DNA of 64,000 bases, taken from Afifella marina DSM 2698. GTDB lineage: Bacteria; Pseudomonadota; Alphaproteobacteria; Rhizobiales; Afifellaceae. The DNA lies in contig NZ_FMVW01000002.1 in assembly GCF_900102695.1 (NCBI RefSeq), forward strand, positions 558,001-622,000. The letters run 5' to 3'. How positions within the stretch are numbered: the first letter of the stretch is position 1; the number at the start of each line of letters is the position of its first letter. The translations under genes and the position numbers were made by a program. A model generated the notes under the pieces. The model saw nothing but the letters and a program-made list of their open reading frames with translations, was not told the DNA's origin and did no database searches. Of the stretch, positions 8,225-17,688 are shown piece by piece.

Positions 8225-8635
8225 ATGCCGCGCCAGGCGCGCCTCCTCATGGCCGTGGCGCTCGGCGCCGGCAGCGGCTCGCTGTTGCGCTATCTCTCAT
8301 CCTTGGCCGCGCTTGCGCTTTTCGGCTCGGGTTTTGCGTGGGGGACGCTCTTCGTGAACGTCGTCGGCTCGTTTCTGATCGGGCTTTACTCCACCCTGAC
8401 GGAGCCTGACGGGCGCATCATGGCGGGGCCGATCCTGCGCCAGGGGGTGCTGACCGGCTTTTGCGGCGGCTTCACAACCTTTTCCGTTTTCAGCCTGGAG
8501 ACGTTTCTCTTCCTTCAGGCGCATGCTTTCGGATTGGCCGCGCTCAACGTCGCGGCGTCCGTCATTCTCTGGCTCGTCGCCGTTTGGATAGGTTACCGTA
8601 TCGGCGTGCGCCTCAACCGTCTGAAAGGAAGCTGA
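8225..8635 (+). CDS. crcB: Fluoride exporter subunit CrcB/Fluc (second copy)
   Basis: A 136-residue paralogue of the preceding gene with GAGSGSLLRY, WGTLFVNVVGSF and GFCGGFTTFSVFSLET motifs, the last being the phenylalanine-rich fluoride pore region. Having two divergent crcB genes in tandem is the known arrangement for heterodimeric channels with fixed opposite topologies. It is translationally close to both neighbours (4 bp gap before, 3 bp after). Confidence 0.9.
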   Translation: MPRQARLLMAVALGAGSGSLLRYLSSLAALALFGSGFAWGTLFVNVVGSFLIGLYSTLTEPDGRIMAGPILRQGVLTGFCGGFTTFSVFSLETFLFLQAHAFGLAALNVAASVILWLVAVWIGYRIGVRLNRLKGS

Positions 8636-8638
8636 GCC

Positions 8639-8983
8639 ATGCCTGATACCAAGGATGCGCGCATCCTGCGCCTTTTCATCGGCGAAAGCGACGAGCATGA
8701 AGGCCGCCCACTTTATGAGGCGATCGTTTTGAAGGCGCGCGAGATGGGGCTCGCCGGCGCGACGGTTCTGCGTGGGCCGATGGGGTTCGGCCGGTCGAGC
8801 CGGCTGCACACGTCGAAGATCCTGCGTCTTTCCGAGGATCTGCCGCTCATCATCGAAATCGTCGACACGGCTGAGAAGATCGAGAGCTTCGTTCGTGCCG
8901 CAGAGCCGATGCTGGGCAGCGGTCTCGTCACGCTGGAGAAGGTCGAGGTCGTGCGCTACGGCCACGACGCAGGGCTCGAGTAA
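8639..8983 (+). CDS. DUF190 family protein
   Basis: A 114-residue soluble protein with the DUF190 pattern: RLFIGESDEHEGRPLYEAIV at the N-terminus, AGATVLRGPMGFG in the middle and LPLIIEIVDT later. The fold is known to be PII-like (ferredoxin-like), and the gene is commonly linked to crcB, as here (3 bp from crcB). A sensor or regulator role for the fluoride channel is inferred from linkage only. No ligand is known from the sequence. Confidence 0.85.
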   Translation: MPDTKDARILRLFIGESDEHEGRPLYEAIVLKAREMGLAGATVLRGPMGFGRSSRLHTSKILRLSEDLPLIIEIVDTAEKIESFVRAAEPMLGSGLVTLEKVEVVRYGHDAGLE

Positions 8984-9152
8984 GCCTCTTCTTTCCGCCG
9001 TTTTCGGTTTGGCTCGAGCGCCCTTGCGACGTAAGGGAATGCTGGTTCTGCGGGGCTCTTCGCCGGTTTATTCGGCGCAGACCCGGCATCGGGCGCGCGC
9101 GTGGTTGCCCGCCGCCCTTCTGCCCGCTAGAACGCCGCGATTATCTTTTTGA

Positions 9153-10220
<1,068 letters not shown>

Positions 10221-10226
10221 GGCTGC

Positions 10227-10292
10227 GGCGAGGGGGATACTCCTCGCCTTGCGTCACGGTTTCGAGGGGGTCGGCATGCCGGCCCCCTTTTG
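10227..10292 (+). terminator. Double hairpin terminator after ilvC
   Basis: A first stem, GGCGAGG (10227-10233) with CCTCGCC (10242-10248), is followed by a stronger hairpin at 10266-10285 (GGGGGTCGGC pairing with GCCGGCCCCC) and a short T-run. It ends the ilvC transcript. Confidence 0.7.
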
Positions 10293-10309
10293 CTTTGGTC
10301 TCTCGTGCC

Positions 10310-10576
10310 TCAGTCGGCCTGTTCGCGGATGAACTGCACGCCGACCTGGTCGCCCTTGCGCCAGATCACTTCGGCCTTCAGCATCACATTGTCCGATTCC
10401 AGGAGAAGCTCGAAGCTCTCCGGGACGGCGACAGGGTTGGTCACTTTGAGTTTTGCCCCGCCCTTCGACAGGTCCCGCACCACACAATCGATCGTCGAGT
10501 GGCGGTCGTTCAAGACGATTTTCGCGGATTTGAGGGCCCGTTTGCGGTGCTCGGACCGCTTTTCCTGATCTTCCAT
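10310..10576 (-). CDS. PilZ domain protein
   Basis: An 88-residue protein that is a single PilZ domain: an arginine-rich N-terminal switch (EHRKRALKS, about residues 9-17), the DLSKGGAKL motif (D/NxSxxG type, about 35-43), and the end motif GVQFI. Family knowledge: PilZ domains bind cyclic di-GMP. Here the RxxxR part is less canonical, so binding is probable but not certain. It is transcribed towards ilvC and has no partner domain, so it would act by protein contact. Confidence 0.8.
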   Translation of the reverse strand: MEDQEKRSEHRKRALKSAKIVLNDRHSTIDCVVRDLSKGGAKLKVTNPVAVPESFELLLESDNVMLKAEVIWRKGDQVGVQFIREQAD

Positions 10577-10709
10577 CCTTGTCAACCCAGGGTTTCTCCG
10601 GCCAAAAATACCTTTCACCCGTTCATCAGGCGTAACGCAAGCCCTCTCGCGCGACGATCTGAAAGGGGTCTGGCTGACCGGATCGGGGTTGCGATTGCCA
10701 GGAAAACCG

Positions 10710-11954
10710 ATGCTCAGCCTCTTCGACATTTCTGCCCTTCTGCTCGTGCTTTCGGCCCTCTTCGGATGGGTCAATGTGCGCTTCATCCGCTTGCCGCACA
10801 CGATCGGAATGCTGCTGATGGCGCTTTTCGCCTCGCTCGCCATCGTGGCCTTCGACGTGGTGATCCCTGGCTCGCATGTGCGCGAAGCCTTTACCCAGAC
10901 GATCCGGCAGATCGATTTCTTCGATACCTTGATGCACGGCATGCTGGCGTTTTTGCTTTTTGCGGGCGCGCTGCATGTCGATTTCGGGCTTTTGAAGTCG
11001 GAACGCTGGGCCGTCGGTCTGATGGCGAGCCTCGGCGTCCTCATCTCGACCGTCATCATCGGCTTCGGCTTCTATTTCGGGGCGAACCTTTTGGGCGTCG
11101 ACCTCTCGCTTCCCTGGGCATTCGTCTTCGGCGCTTTGATCAGCCCGACCGACCCGGTTGCGGTGCTGTCGTTGTTGAAGTCCGTTCGCGTGCCCGAATC
11201 GCTCGAGGTCAAGATCGCCGGCGAGAGCCTCTTCAACGATGGTGTCGGGATCGTCGTGTTTACCGTGCTTCTCGCGATTGCGGCCGGGGGAGGCGAGATC
11301 GAGCCGCTCCATATCGGCGAGATCTTCCTGCTGGAGGCGGGTGGGGGCGCGCTCCTCGGCTTCGTCGGCGGGTGGATCGCCGTCCGGCTGATGCAATCGA
11401 TCGACCATTATCCGGTCGAGATCCTCTTAAGCCTCGCGCTGGTGACCGGGCTTTATGCCGTAGCGCTCGCGCTTCACATGTCGGGACCGATCGCCGTCGT
11501 CGTGGCAGGCCTCCTCGTCGGCAATCGGGGCCAGCGCACGGCCATGAGCGAGGAGACGAAGACCTATCTGTTTCATTTCTGGGAGGTGATCGACGAGCTT
11601 TTGAACTCGGTCCTGTTCCTCCTCATCGGGCTTGAGGTTCTGATCGTTGCGATGGATCCGGAGCTTGCGCTTTTCGCCGTGGCCACGATCCCGCTCGTGC
11701 TTGTGGCACGTCTCATCTCGGTCTTCCTCCCGATCACGCTCCTGTCCTTGAAACGCACCTTCACGTCCGGGTCGATCGCCGTGCTCACCTGGGGCGGTGT
11801 GCGCGGTGGTATCTCAGTTGCGCTTGCGCTGTCGTTGCCGGACGTGCCCGCGAAGCAGCCGATTCTCCTGACCACTTATGCGGTGGTGATTTTCTCCATC
11901 GTGGTGCAGGGTCTGACGATCAGAAGCCTCATACGCCGTGTCGTGTTCACTTAG
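10710..11954 (+). CDS. CPA1-family Na+(K+)/H+ antiporter
   Basis: A 414-residue membrane protein with about twelve hydrophobic segments. The ion-binding region GALISPTDPVAVLSLLK (about residues 140-156) and GESLFNDGVGIVVF (about 171-184) carry the conserved aspartates of the NhaP/NHE branch, and LTWGGVRGGISVALALSLP is the TM11-like signature. It exchanges monovalent cations for protons across the inner membrane. ATG 10710 has AGGAAAA ahead of it. phzF-like starts 8 bp after the stop, so the two are likely co-transcribed. Confidence 0.9.
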   Translation: MLSLFDISALLLVLSALFGWVNVRFIRLPHTIGMLLMALFASLAIVAFDVVIPGSHVREAFTQTIRQIDFFDTLMHGMLAFLLFAGALHVDFGLLKSERWAVGLMASLGVLISTVIIGFGFYFGANLLGVDLSLPWAFVFGALISPTDPVAVLSLLKSVRVPESLEVKIAGESLFNDGVGIVVFTVLLAIAAGGGEIEPLHIGEIFLLEAGGGALLGFVGGWIAVRLMQSIDHYPVEILLSLALVTGLYAVALALHMSGPIAVVVAGLLVGNRGQRTAMSEETKTYLFHFWEVIDELLNSVLFLLIGLEVLIVAMDPELALFAVATIPLVLVARLISVFLPITLLSLKRTFTSGSIAVLTWGGVRGGISVALALSLPDVPAKQPILLTTYAVVIFSIVVQGLTIRSLIRRVVFT

Positions 11955-11962
11955 GAGGGGAT

Positions 11963-12862
11963 GTGGAACGCCGTTACAAGATCTACGACGTCTTTACCGA
12001 CAAGGCCTTGGCCGGAAATCCGCTGGCGATCGTCCTCGATGGGGACGGGCTGGAGACCGACCAGATGCAGGCGATCGCGCGCGAATTCAATTTGTCGGAG
12101 ACGGTCTTCATTCTCTCTGCGGACAATCCGGCGCATTCGGCCCGGGCTCGCATTTTTACGCCTTTCAGCGAATTGCCCTTCGCCGGACATCCGACCGTCG
12201 GTGCGGCCGTCTGCCTCGCCTCGGCGCGTTTCGGCGAACAGCCTGCGGGCCAGGACGCCGTCGTCGTTCTGGAAGAGGGCATTGGGCCGGTGCGTTGCGG
12301 CGTCAAGCTTTCCGAACAGGCAGGCTTCGCCGAGTTCGACTGTCCGAAGCTTCCCGTGGAAATGGGGCCTGCCCGTGAGATCGACGAAATCGCCGCGGCC
12401 TGCGGGCTGACGACGGGCGAATTGCTGTTTGAAAATCACAAGCCGATGGTGTGGTCGGCGGGATTGCCGTTTCATTTCGTGCCGGTGCAGGACCGCGCCG
12501 CACTCGCTGCCATCGATCCGGCGCATCCTGCCTGGGCCGAAACCTTCAGCCAGGACGGCGTCTATCTCTATTGCCGGGATCCGGAGGGGCGGGACAACCA
12601 ATTTCGGGCGCGCATGCTCGCCCCCTCGCTCGGGATTGCGGAAGATCCGGCGACCGGTTCGGCCGCGGCGGCCTTCGCCGGCCAGCTCCTCAAGTTCGAC
12701 CAATTGCCGGACGGCGATCATGCCGTGCGCATCGAACAGGGTTTCGAGATGAGCCGGCCTTCCATCATCCGCCTCGAGGTCAGCGTCACGCGTTCCACCA
12801 TCACGGCGGTGCGAATCGGCGGGTCGGCCGTGCAGGTGATGGAAGGTATGCTTCAGGTTTGA
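11963..12862 (+). CDS. PhzF-family isomerase/epimerase-like protein
   Basis: A 299-residue protein with the two-domain PhzF pattern: KALAGNPLAIVL and FNLSETVFIL at the N-terminus, FTPFSELPFAGHPTVGAA (about residues 57-74), and AEDPATGSAAAAF near residue 230. The catalytic Glu of the family lies in LSETVF. Known members isomerise small metabolites. The substrate here is unknown and no phenazine genes are present. It starts with GTG 11963 behind TTAGGAGGGG, which overlaps the stop of the antiporter gene. Confidence 0.88.
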   Translation: MERRYKIYDVFTDKALAGNPLAIVLDGDGLETDQMQAIAREFNLSETVFILSADNPAHSARARIFTPFSELPFAGHPTVGAAVCLASARFGEQPAGQDAVVVLEEGIGPVRCGVKLSEQAGFAEFDCPKLPVEMGPAREIDEIAAACGLTTGELLFENHKPMVWSAGLPFHFVPVQDRAALAAIDPAHPAWAETFSQDGVYLYCRDPEGRDNQFRARMLAPSLGIAEDPATGSAAAAFAGQLLKFDQLPDGDHAVRIEQGFEMSRPSIIRLEVSVTRSTITAVRIGGSAVQVMEGMLQV

Positions 12863-13005
12863 TGAGGCCCCGCGTGCGTACCAAATTCGCGGCACCAATG
12901 CGCGGTTTCGATGTGGGTGGGGCCCGGCGGCCTCACTGGTATTTGCTTTTGCTCGACGCTGCGGTTAAAAAGCCAGCTGTGTTGACGTTGTGGAACGCCA
13001 TTCGA

Positions 13006-13113
13006 ATGCGCTCGCCGACGAAGCATTGCGACATTTCCTTCTCCCGTGCCCCTTCGGGCGCGGCGCTGTCGCTTACCCTCCTTTCCCTCGACCTTCTCCT
13101 TAGGCGCCCCTGA
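13006..13113 (+). CDS. leuA leader peptide (leucine-rich, up to 35 aa)
   Basis: A small frame ending LSLTLLSLDLLL then RRP and TGA 13111-13113. Eight of twelve consecutive codons are leucine (CTG, CTT, CTC), 125 bp upstream of leuA, the hallmark of a leucine attenuator. The only in-frame ATG is at 13006. TTGACG at 12982-12987 could be a -35 element, but no good -10 is visible at the right distance, so the start is uncertain. The frame continues open upstream, but that part resembles intergenic sequence. Confidence 0.7.
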   Translation: MRSPTKHCDISFSRAPSGAALSLTLLSLDLLLRRP

Positions 13114-13168
13114 GCGTCGACAGCCCGGGCCGGTTTCGACCGAGCCGCACAGGGCGGGCACTCAGGGG
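13107..13168 (+). promoter_or_regulatory. leuA leader RNA structure
   Basis: CCCCTGAG (13107-13114), which contains the leader stop codon, is perfectly complementary to CTCAGGGG (13161-13168). Inside lies a hairpin CGGT-TTCG-ACCG at 13131-13142. No T-tract follows, so it may act through alternative pairing, Rho or translation rather than a simple intrinsic terminator. The preceding stretch 12863-13005 shows nothing else. Confidence 0.5.
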
Positions 13169-13238
13169 AGACGCGAACAAGCCGAAACGTTCAGCGCCTC
13201 GATGAGGCCAGCCGGGAGACCGGCAAGGAGAATTTCAG

Positions 13239-14801
13239 ATGACCATTACCGACGAAGTCCGATCCGAAGGCGACCGCGTCGTCATTTTCGACACCACTTT
13301 GCGCGACGGCGAGCAATGCCCCGGCGCGACGATGACGTTCGAGGAAAAGCTCGATGTCGCCGCCTTTCTCGACCAGATGGGCGTCGACATCATCGAAGCG
13401 GGTTTTCCGATCGCCTCGCCGGGTGATTTCGAGGCGGTCTCGGAGATCGCCCGCCGCTCGAAGAATTCCGTCATTGCAGGTCTCGCGAGAGCCAATCCGG
13501 GCGACATCGACCGGGCGGGAGAGGCTGTGCGGCATGCAAAGCGCGGGCGGATCCACACCTTCATCTCCACCTCGCCGGTGCATATGAAGTTCAAGCTGCA
13601 GAAGGAGCCGGAACAGGTTCTGCAGCTCGTCACCGATTCCGTCGCTCGTGCGCGCAATCTGGTCGACGACGTGGAATGGTCGGCCGAGGACGGCACGCGC
13701 ACGGAGTTCGATTTCCTGTGCCGCTGCGTCGAGGCGGCGATCCGCTCTGGCGCCGGGACGATCAACATCCCCGATACCGTCGGCTACACCACGCCGGACG
13801 AATACCGTGATCTCTTCATTCGCCTGCGTGAGGCGGTACCCAATTCCGATCAGGCGGTCTTCTCCGTTCATTGCCACAACGATCTCGGCATGGCGGTGGC
13901 GAATTCGCTCGCCGGCGTCACCGGCGGCTGCCGCCAGATCGAATGCACCGTCAACGGCATCGGCGAACGGGCCGGCAATGCGGCGCTGGAAGAGATCGTC
14001 ATGGCGATCGAAACGCGCCGGGACGTGCTGCCCTATCACACGGGCATCGATACGAAGATGCTGACGCGCGCCTCCAAGATGGTGTCGTCGGCCACCTCGT
14101 TCCCCGTGCAGTTCAACAAGGCGATCGTCGGGCGCAACGCTTTTGCGCATGAGAGCGGCATCCACCAGGACGGCATGCTGAAGCATACCCAGACCTACGA
14201 GATCATGACGCCGGAATCGGTCGGTGTGCAGAAGACCTCGCTGGTCATGGGCAAGCATTCCGGCCGCAATGCCTTCCGCTCCAAGCTGAAGGAGCTCGGC
14301 TACGACCTGGGCGACAATGCCTTTGAGGATGCCTTCAACCGCTTCAAGGCGCTGGCCGATCGCAAGAAGCATGTGTTCGATGAGGACATCGAGGCGTTGG
14401 TCGACGAGAAGCTGGCGAATGCGGCCGACCGTATTCGGCTGGAAGCATTGACGATCATCGCCGGCACGATGGGCCCGCAGGCTGCGACCTTGACGGTCAG
14501 CCAGGATGGGCAACATCGCACCTTCCAGGCGACGGGCAATGGCCCGGTCGATGCAACCTTCAATGCGATCAAATCGCTCGTCCCGCATGAGGCGAGCCTG
14601 GCGCTCTATCAGGTGCATGCGGTGACCGGCGGCACGGACGCGCAGGCGGAGGTTTCTGTGCGTGTTGAAGATCGTGAGGGCCGGGCGGTGACCGGCCGCG
14701 CCTCCGATCCCGACACGCTCGTGGCCTCGGCAAAAGCCTATCTCGCCGCGGTCAACAAGCTGATCGCGCGCGGCGAACGTCTGCACGCGCAGGCCGGCTG
14801 A
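13239..14801 (+). CDS. leuA: 2-isopropylmalate synthase
   Basis: Condenses 2-ketoisovalerate with acetyl-CoA, the committed step of leucine synthesis. The 520-residue length is normal. The HMGL-like TIM barrel begins [16 protein letters not shown] (residues about 11-26), the metal-binding [12 protein letters not shown] is near residue 210, and [12 protein letters not shown] near residue 304. The C-terminal LeuA allosteric domain (about residues 390-515) binds leucine. ATG 13239 follows AAGGAG. The leader peptide upstream suggests attenuation by leucine. It differs from nifV in this window by having the regulatory domain. Confidence 0.95.
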   Translation: MTITDEVRSEGDRVVIFDTTLRDGEQCPGATMTFEEKLDVAAFLDQMGVDIIEAGFPIASPGDFEAVSEIARRSKNSVIAGLARANPGDIDRAGEAVRHAKRGRIHTFISTSPVHMKFKLQKEPEQVLQLVTDSVARARNLVDDVEWSAEDGTRTEFDFLCRCVEAAIRSGAGTINIPDTVGYTTPDEYRDLFIRLREAVPNSDQAVFSVHCHNDLGMAVANSLAGVTGGCRQIECTVNGIGERAGNAALEEIVMAIETRRDVLPYHTGIDTKMLTRASKMVSSATSFPVQFNKAIVGRNAFAHESGIHQDGMLKHTQTYEIMTPESVGVQKTSLVMGKHSGRNAFRSKLKELGYDLGDNAFEDAFNRFKALADRKKHVFDEDIEALVDEKLANAADRIRLEALTIIAGTMGPQAATLTVSQDGQHRTFQATGNGPVDATFNAIKSLVPHEASLALYQVHAVTGGTDAQAEVSVRVEDREGRAVTGRASDPDTLVASAKAYLAAVNKLIARGERLHAQAG

Positions 14802-14812
14802 CGCGGCTGCCC

Positions 14813-15667
14813 TTGGCACACGAACACACGCACGAAAGCATCACCGGTCCGGCAGAAACGCCGGACCGGATTGTTTTGGACGAAAAGGGCGCCTCGATCG
14901 GCGAAAAGGCCGGGCGTATCGATCCGGCGGCTGCCGGCGCGCGGCTGCCTCGGCTTGTCTGGATTGACGTTTTTCGAGGCATCGCTCTCGTGGCGATGGC
15001 CGTCTACCATTGCTCCTGGGATCTTGCCTTCTTCGGGTTTTCCGATGCGGGCGTGGCAAGTGCGCCGGGCTGGATCCTGTTCGCACGCATGATCGCCGGA
15101 TCGTTTCTCTTCCTCGTCGGCGTGAGCCTCGCGCTCGCCCATCATTCAGGGCTTCGCTTTCGGCCTTTCCTCAAGCGTCTTGCGATGGTCGCGGGCGGCG
15201 CCGTGGCGATCACCGTCGTCACCTATCTGGTCTTTCCCGAGGCCTATATCTTCTTCGGCATTCTGCACGAGATCGCGCTCGCAAGCGTGCTCGGCCTTCT
15301 CTTCCTGCGGGCGCCGTTATGGCTCGTCGTGGCCGTGGCGGCCTTCTTCCTGTTCGGGGCCGATGTCCTTGCGGGACCGGCTTTCAACGGTCGCTATCTG
15401 CAGTTTCTCGGGCTGATGACCTATCGCCCGTTCACCAACGATTACGTGCCGCTCTTTCCGTGGTTCGGCGTCGTCCTGTCGGGTCTGGTCGGTGGGCGCC
15501 TGCTTTTGAAAAACCAGCAGGTTATAAGGCTTCTGGCAAAGCCCGTGCGGGATCCGATCTCGCAGGCGCTCGCCTTCGGCGGGCGGCATTCGCTCGCCTT
15601 CTACCTCATTCATCAGCCGGTGCTGTTCGGCCTCGTCTATGCGGCCGCCTGGGTGATGATGCGCTGA
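14813..15667 (+). CDS. DUF1624 (heparan-glucosaminide acetyltransferase-like) membrane protein
   Basis: A 284-residue protein with a hydrophilic N-terminal stretch (HEHTHESITG...) and about seven membrane segments. WIDVFRGIALVAMAVYHCSWDL (about residues 50-71) is the DUF1624/HGSNAT-type motif with the conserved histidine, and HSLAFYLIHQP occurs near the end. Family knowledge: related to acyltransferase-3-like membrane enzymes. The substrate is unknown. The start is a TTG 11 bp after leuA and is uncertain, as no good ribosome binding site was seen. Confidence 0.8.
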   Translation: MAHEHTHESITGPAETPDRIVLDEKGASIGEKAGRIDPAAAGARLPRLVWIDVFRGIALVAMAVYHCSWDLAFFGFSDAGVASAPGWILFARMIAGSFLFLVGVSLALAHHSGLRFRPFLKRLAMVAGGAVAITVVTYLVFPEAYIFFGILHEIALASVLGLLFLRAPLWLVVAVAAFFLFGADVLAGPAFNGRYLQFLGLMTYRPFTNDYVPLFPWFGVVLSGLVGGRLLLKNQQVIRLLAKPVRDPISQALAFGGRHSLAFYLIHQPVLFGLVYAAAWVMMR

Positions 15668-15789
15668 GCCCTCACCCCTGAGACCCGAACCCGAAGCGCA
15701 GACAAGGCTCGCTTCGACATTCGTTATCTGGGAGTGAGCATGGCATGCATCGGCCGAAGGGGACTATCCGCGCTCCCGGCGCCTCAGGC

Positions 15790-17598
15790 TCAAGAACGCC
15801 CTGCATAATCGGCGATTACCGCCACGAAGGCGTCGCCGTAGCGATCGAGCTTCGCCTGGCCGACACCGGGAACATGGCCCATCTCGGCGCGCGAGCGGGG
15901 GCGGGCTGCCGCGAGCTCGATCAGGGTCTTGTCGTGAAAGATCACATAGGGTGGCACGTTCTGCTGCCGTGCAATCTCGAGCCGCTTTTCTCTGAGCGCC
16001 TGAAAGAGAGCGCGATCGGCTTCCGGCACGACGGACTGGGTCGTGCTTTGCCCGCCCTTGCCGCGCCGGCTTCGGCGAGGCGGCGGCACGCGCAGCTTGA
16101 GGGTCGGCTTGTCGCGCAGGAAGTCCCGACCCTGGGATGAGATCGACAGGCCCCCATGGCCGGCAAGGTCGACGTCGACGAGACGCAGCGCGATCAGCTG
16201 GCGCAGGATCGCACGCCACAGGCGGCTGTCGTGCTCTTTGCCGATGCCGAAGGTGGAGATGCGGTCATGGCCGAACTGGGTGATGCGCTCACTTTCCACG
16301 CCCAGAAGAACATCGACGATGTAGGCCTGCCCGAAGCGCTCGCCGGTGCGGTAGATGCAGGAGAGCGCCTTTTGAGCCGCGATCGTCCCGTCGAAGAGCT
16401 GTGGCGGCTCGGCGCAGGTGTCGCAATTGCCGCAAGGTTCGCAATGATCGCCGAAATAGGAGAGGAGCACCTGGCGGCGGCAACCGGCCGTCTCGGCCAG
16501 ACCCAGGAGCGCATCGAGCTTCTGCCGTTCCGTGCGCTTGCGCTCGTCCGGCGCATCCGATTCCTCGATGAAGCGATTGCGCAGCGCGACGTCTTCAGGG
16601 CCGTAGAGCATCAGCGTCTCGGACGGCAGGCCGTCCCGCCCGGCGCGGCCGGTTTCCTGGTAGTAGGCCTCCAGGCTGCCCGGCAGGTCGATATGGGCGA
16701 CGAAGCGCACATCCGGTTTGTCGATGCCCATCCCGAAAGCGATGGTGGCGACCATGACCACCGCTTCGCCATGCTGAAAGCGCTGCTGGTTGGCCTCTCG
16801 CTCGGCCTTGTCCATGCCGGCGTGATAGGCGAGGGCGTCGTAACCCTCGCCGCGCAGCCAGGCGGCCGTTTCCTCGCACTTGCGCTTGGAGAGGCAGTAG
16901 ACGATGCCGCTCTCGCCTTGATGGCGTTTGAGAAAATCCTTCAGCTGGGCGCGGGGATTGTCCTTTTCGGCGATGGCGTAGCGGATGTTGGGGCGGTCGA
17001 AGCCCGCGATGAAGGCGTCGGCTTCGGCGATCTGGAGATGCGACAGGATCTCCGCGCGCGTCGGCGCATCCGCCGTTGCCGTCAGGGCCATACGCGGCGT
17101 CTGCGGGAACTGGCGCACGAGCACATCGAGCTGACGGTAGGAGGGGCGGAAATCGTGGCCCCATTGCGACAGGCAGTGGGCCTCGTCGATGGCGATCAGC
17201 GACAATCTTGTCCGGCCGAGCCGCTCCAGAACCCCGCCGCGCAGGAGCGTTTCGGGCGCGACATAGAGAAGGTCGAGCGCGCCGGCTTCAATATCGCTCC
17301 ACAAGGCGCGCCGCTCTTCCGGCGGAAGATCGGAGTTGAGCGCGGCGGCTTTCACCCCCGCCTGGCGCAAGGCCGCGACCTGATCGGCCATCAGGGCCAG
17401 AAGCGGGGAGACGATCAGCCCCATGCCGGGGCGGGCGATCGCCGGGATCTGGTAGCAGAGCGATTTTCCGCCGCCGGTCGGCATCAGCACGAAGGCGTTA
17501 TGCCCGGCGATCACATGCTCGATGATGCGCGCCTGCGGGCCACGAAACGCATCATAGCCATAGACGGCCTTGAGGATTTCGACGGCGTTCGTGGGCAT
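15790..17598 (-). CDS. recQ: ATP-dependent DNA helicase RecQ
   Basis: A 602-residue 3'-5' helicase of recombination and repair. Motif I is MPTGGGKSLC (residues 39-48), DEAH is AIDEAHCLSQW (about 136-146), and helicase C contains QETGRAGRDG. The zinc-binding RQC region shows YFGDHCEPCGNCDTC, followed by the winged helix and a C-terminal HRDC domain (from about residue 530, AEADRALFQALRE onward). Convergent with the DUF1624 gene across 122 bp that shows no other feature. Confidence 0.96.
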   Translation of the reverse strand: MPTNAVEILKAVYGYDAFRGPQARIIEHVIAGHNAFVLMPTGGGKSLCYQIPAIARPGMGLIVSPLLALMADQVAALRQAGVKAAALNSDLPPEERRALWSDIEAGALDLLYVAPETLLRGGVLERLGRTRLSLIAIDEAHCLSQWGHDFRPSYRQLDVLVRQFPQTPRMALTATADAPTRAEILSHLQIAEADAFIAGFDRPNIRYAIAEKDNPRAQLKDFLKRHQGESGIVYCLSKRKCEETAAWLRGEGYDALAYHAGMDKAEREANQQRFQHGEAVVMVATIAFGMGIDKPDVRFVAHIDLPGSLEAYYQETGRAGRDGLPSETLMLYGPEDVALRNRFIEESDAPDERKRTERQKLDALLGLAETAGCRRQVLLSYFGDHCEPCGNCDTCAEPPQLFDGTIAAQKALSCIYRTGERFGQAYIVDVLLGVESERITQFGHDRISTFGIGKEHDSRLWRAILRQLIALRLVDVDLAGHGGLSISSQGRDFLRDKPTLKLRVPPPRRSRRGKGGQSTTQSVVPEADRALFQALREKRLEIARQQNVPPYVIFHDKTLIELAAARPRSRAEMGHVPGVGQAKLDRYGDAFVAVIADYAGRS

Positions 17599-17688
17599 TT
17601 GAGGTTCGTATGAAGAATCGCGGGAGCGCTCTCCATAGCAGCTTCGCCCGGGGCGCGATCAATGGGCCGTGTCGACGGCGGAGGATTC

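Noticed and set aside
9039-9152. A 37-codon frame starting MLVLRGSS upstream of ilvC, followed by a 7-bp hairpin (9153-9172), as a possible ilvC leader peptide
   Set aside because: Only the first few codons are Leu/Val, the rest is arginine/alanine-rich like shadow sequence, and the hairpin has no T-run. The ilvB and leuA leaders are much clearer.
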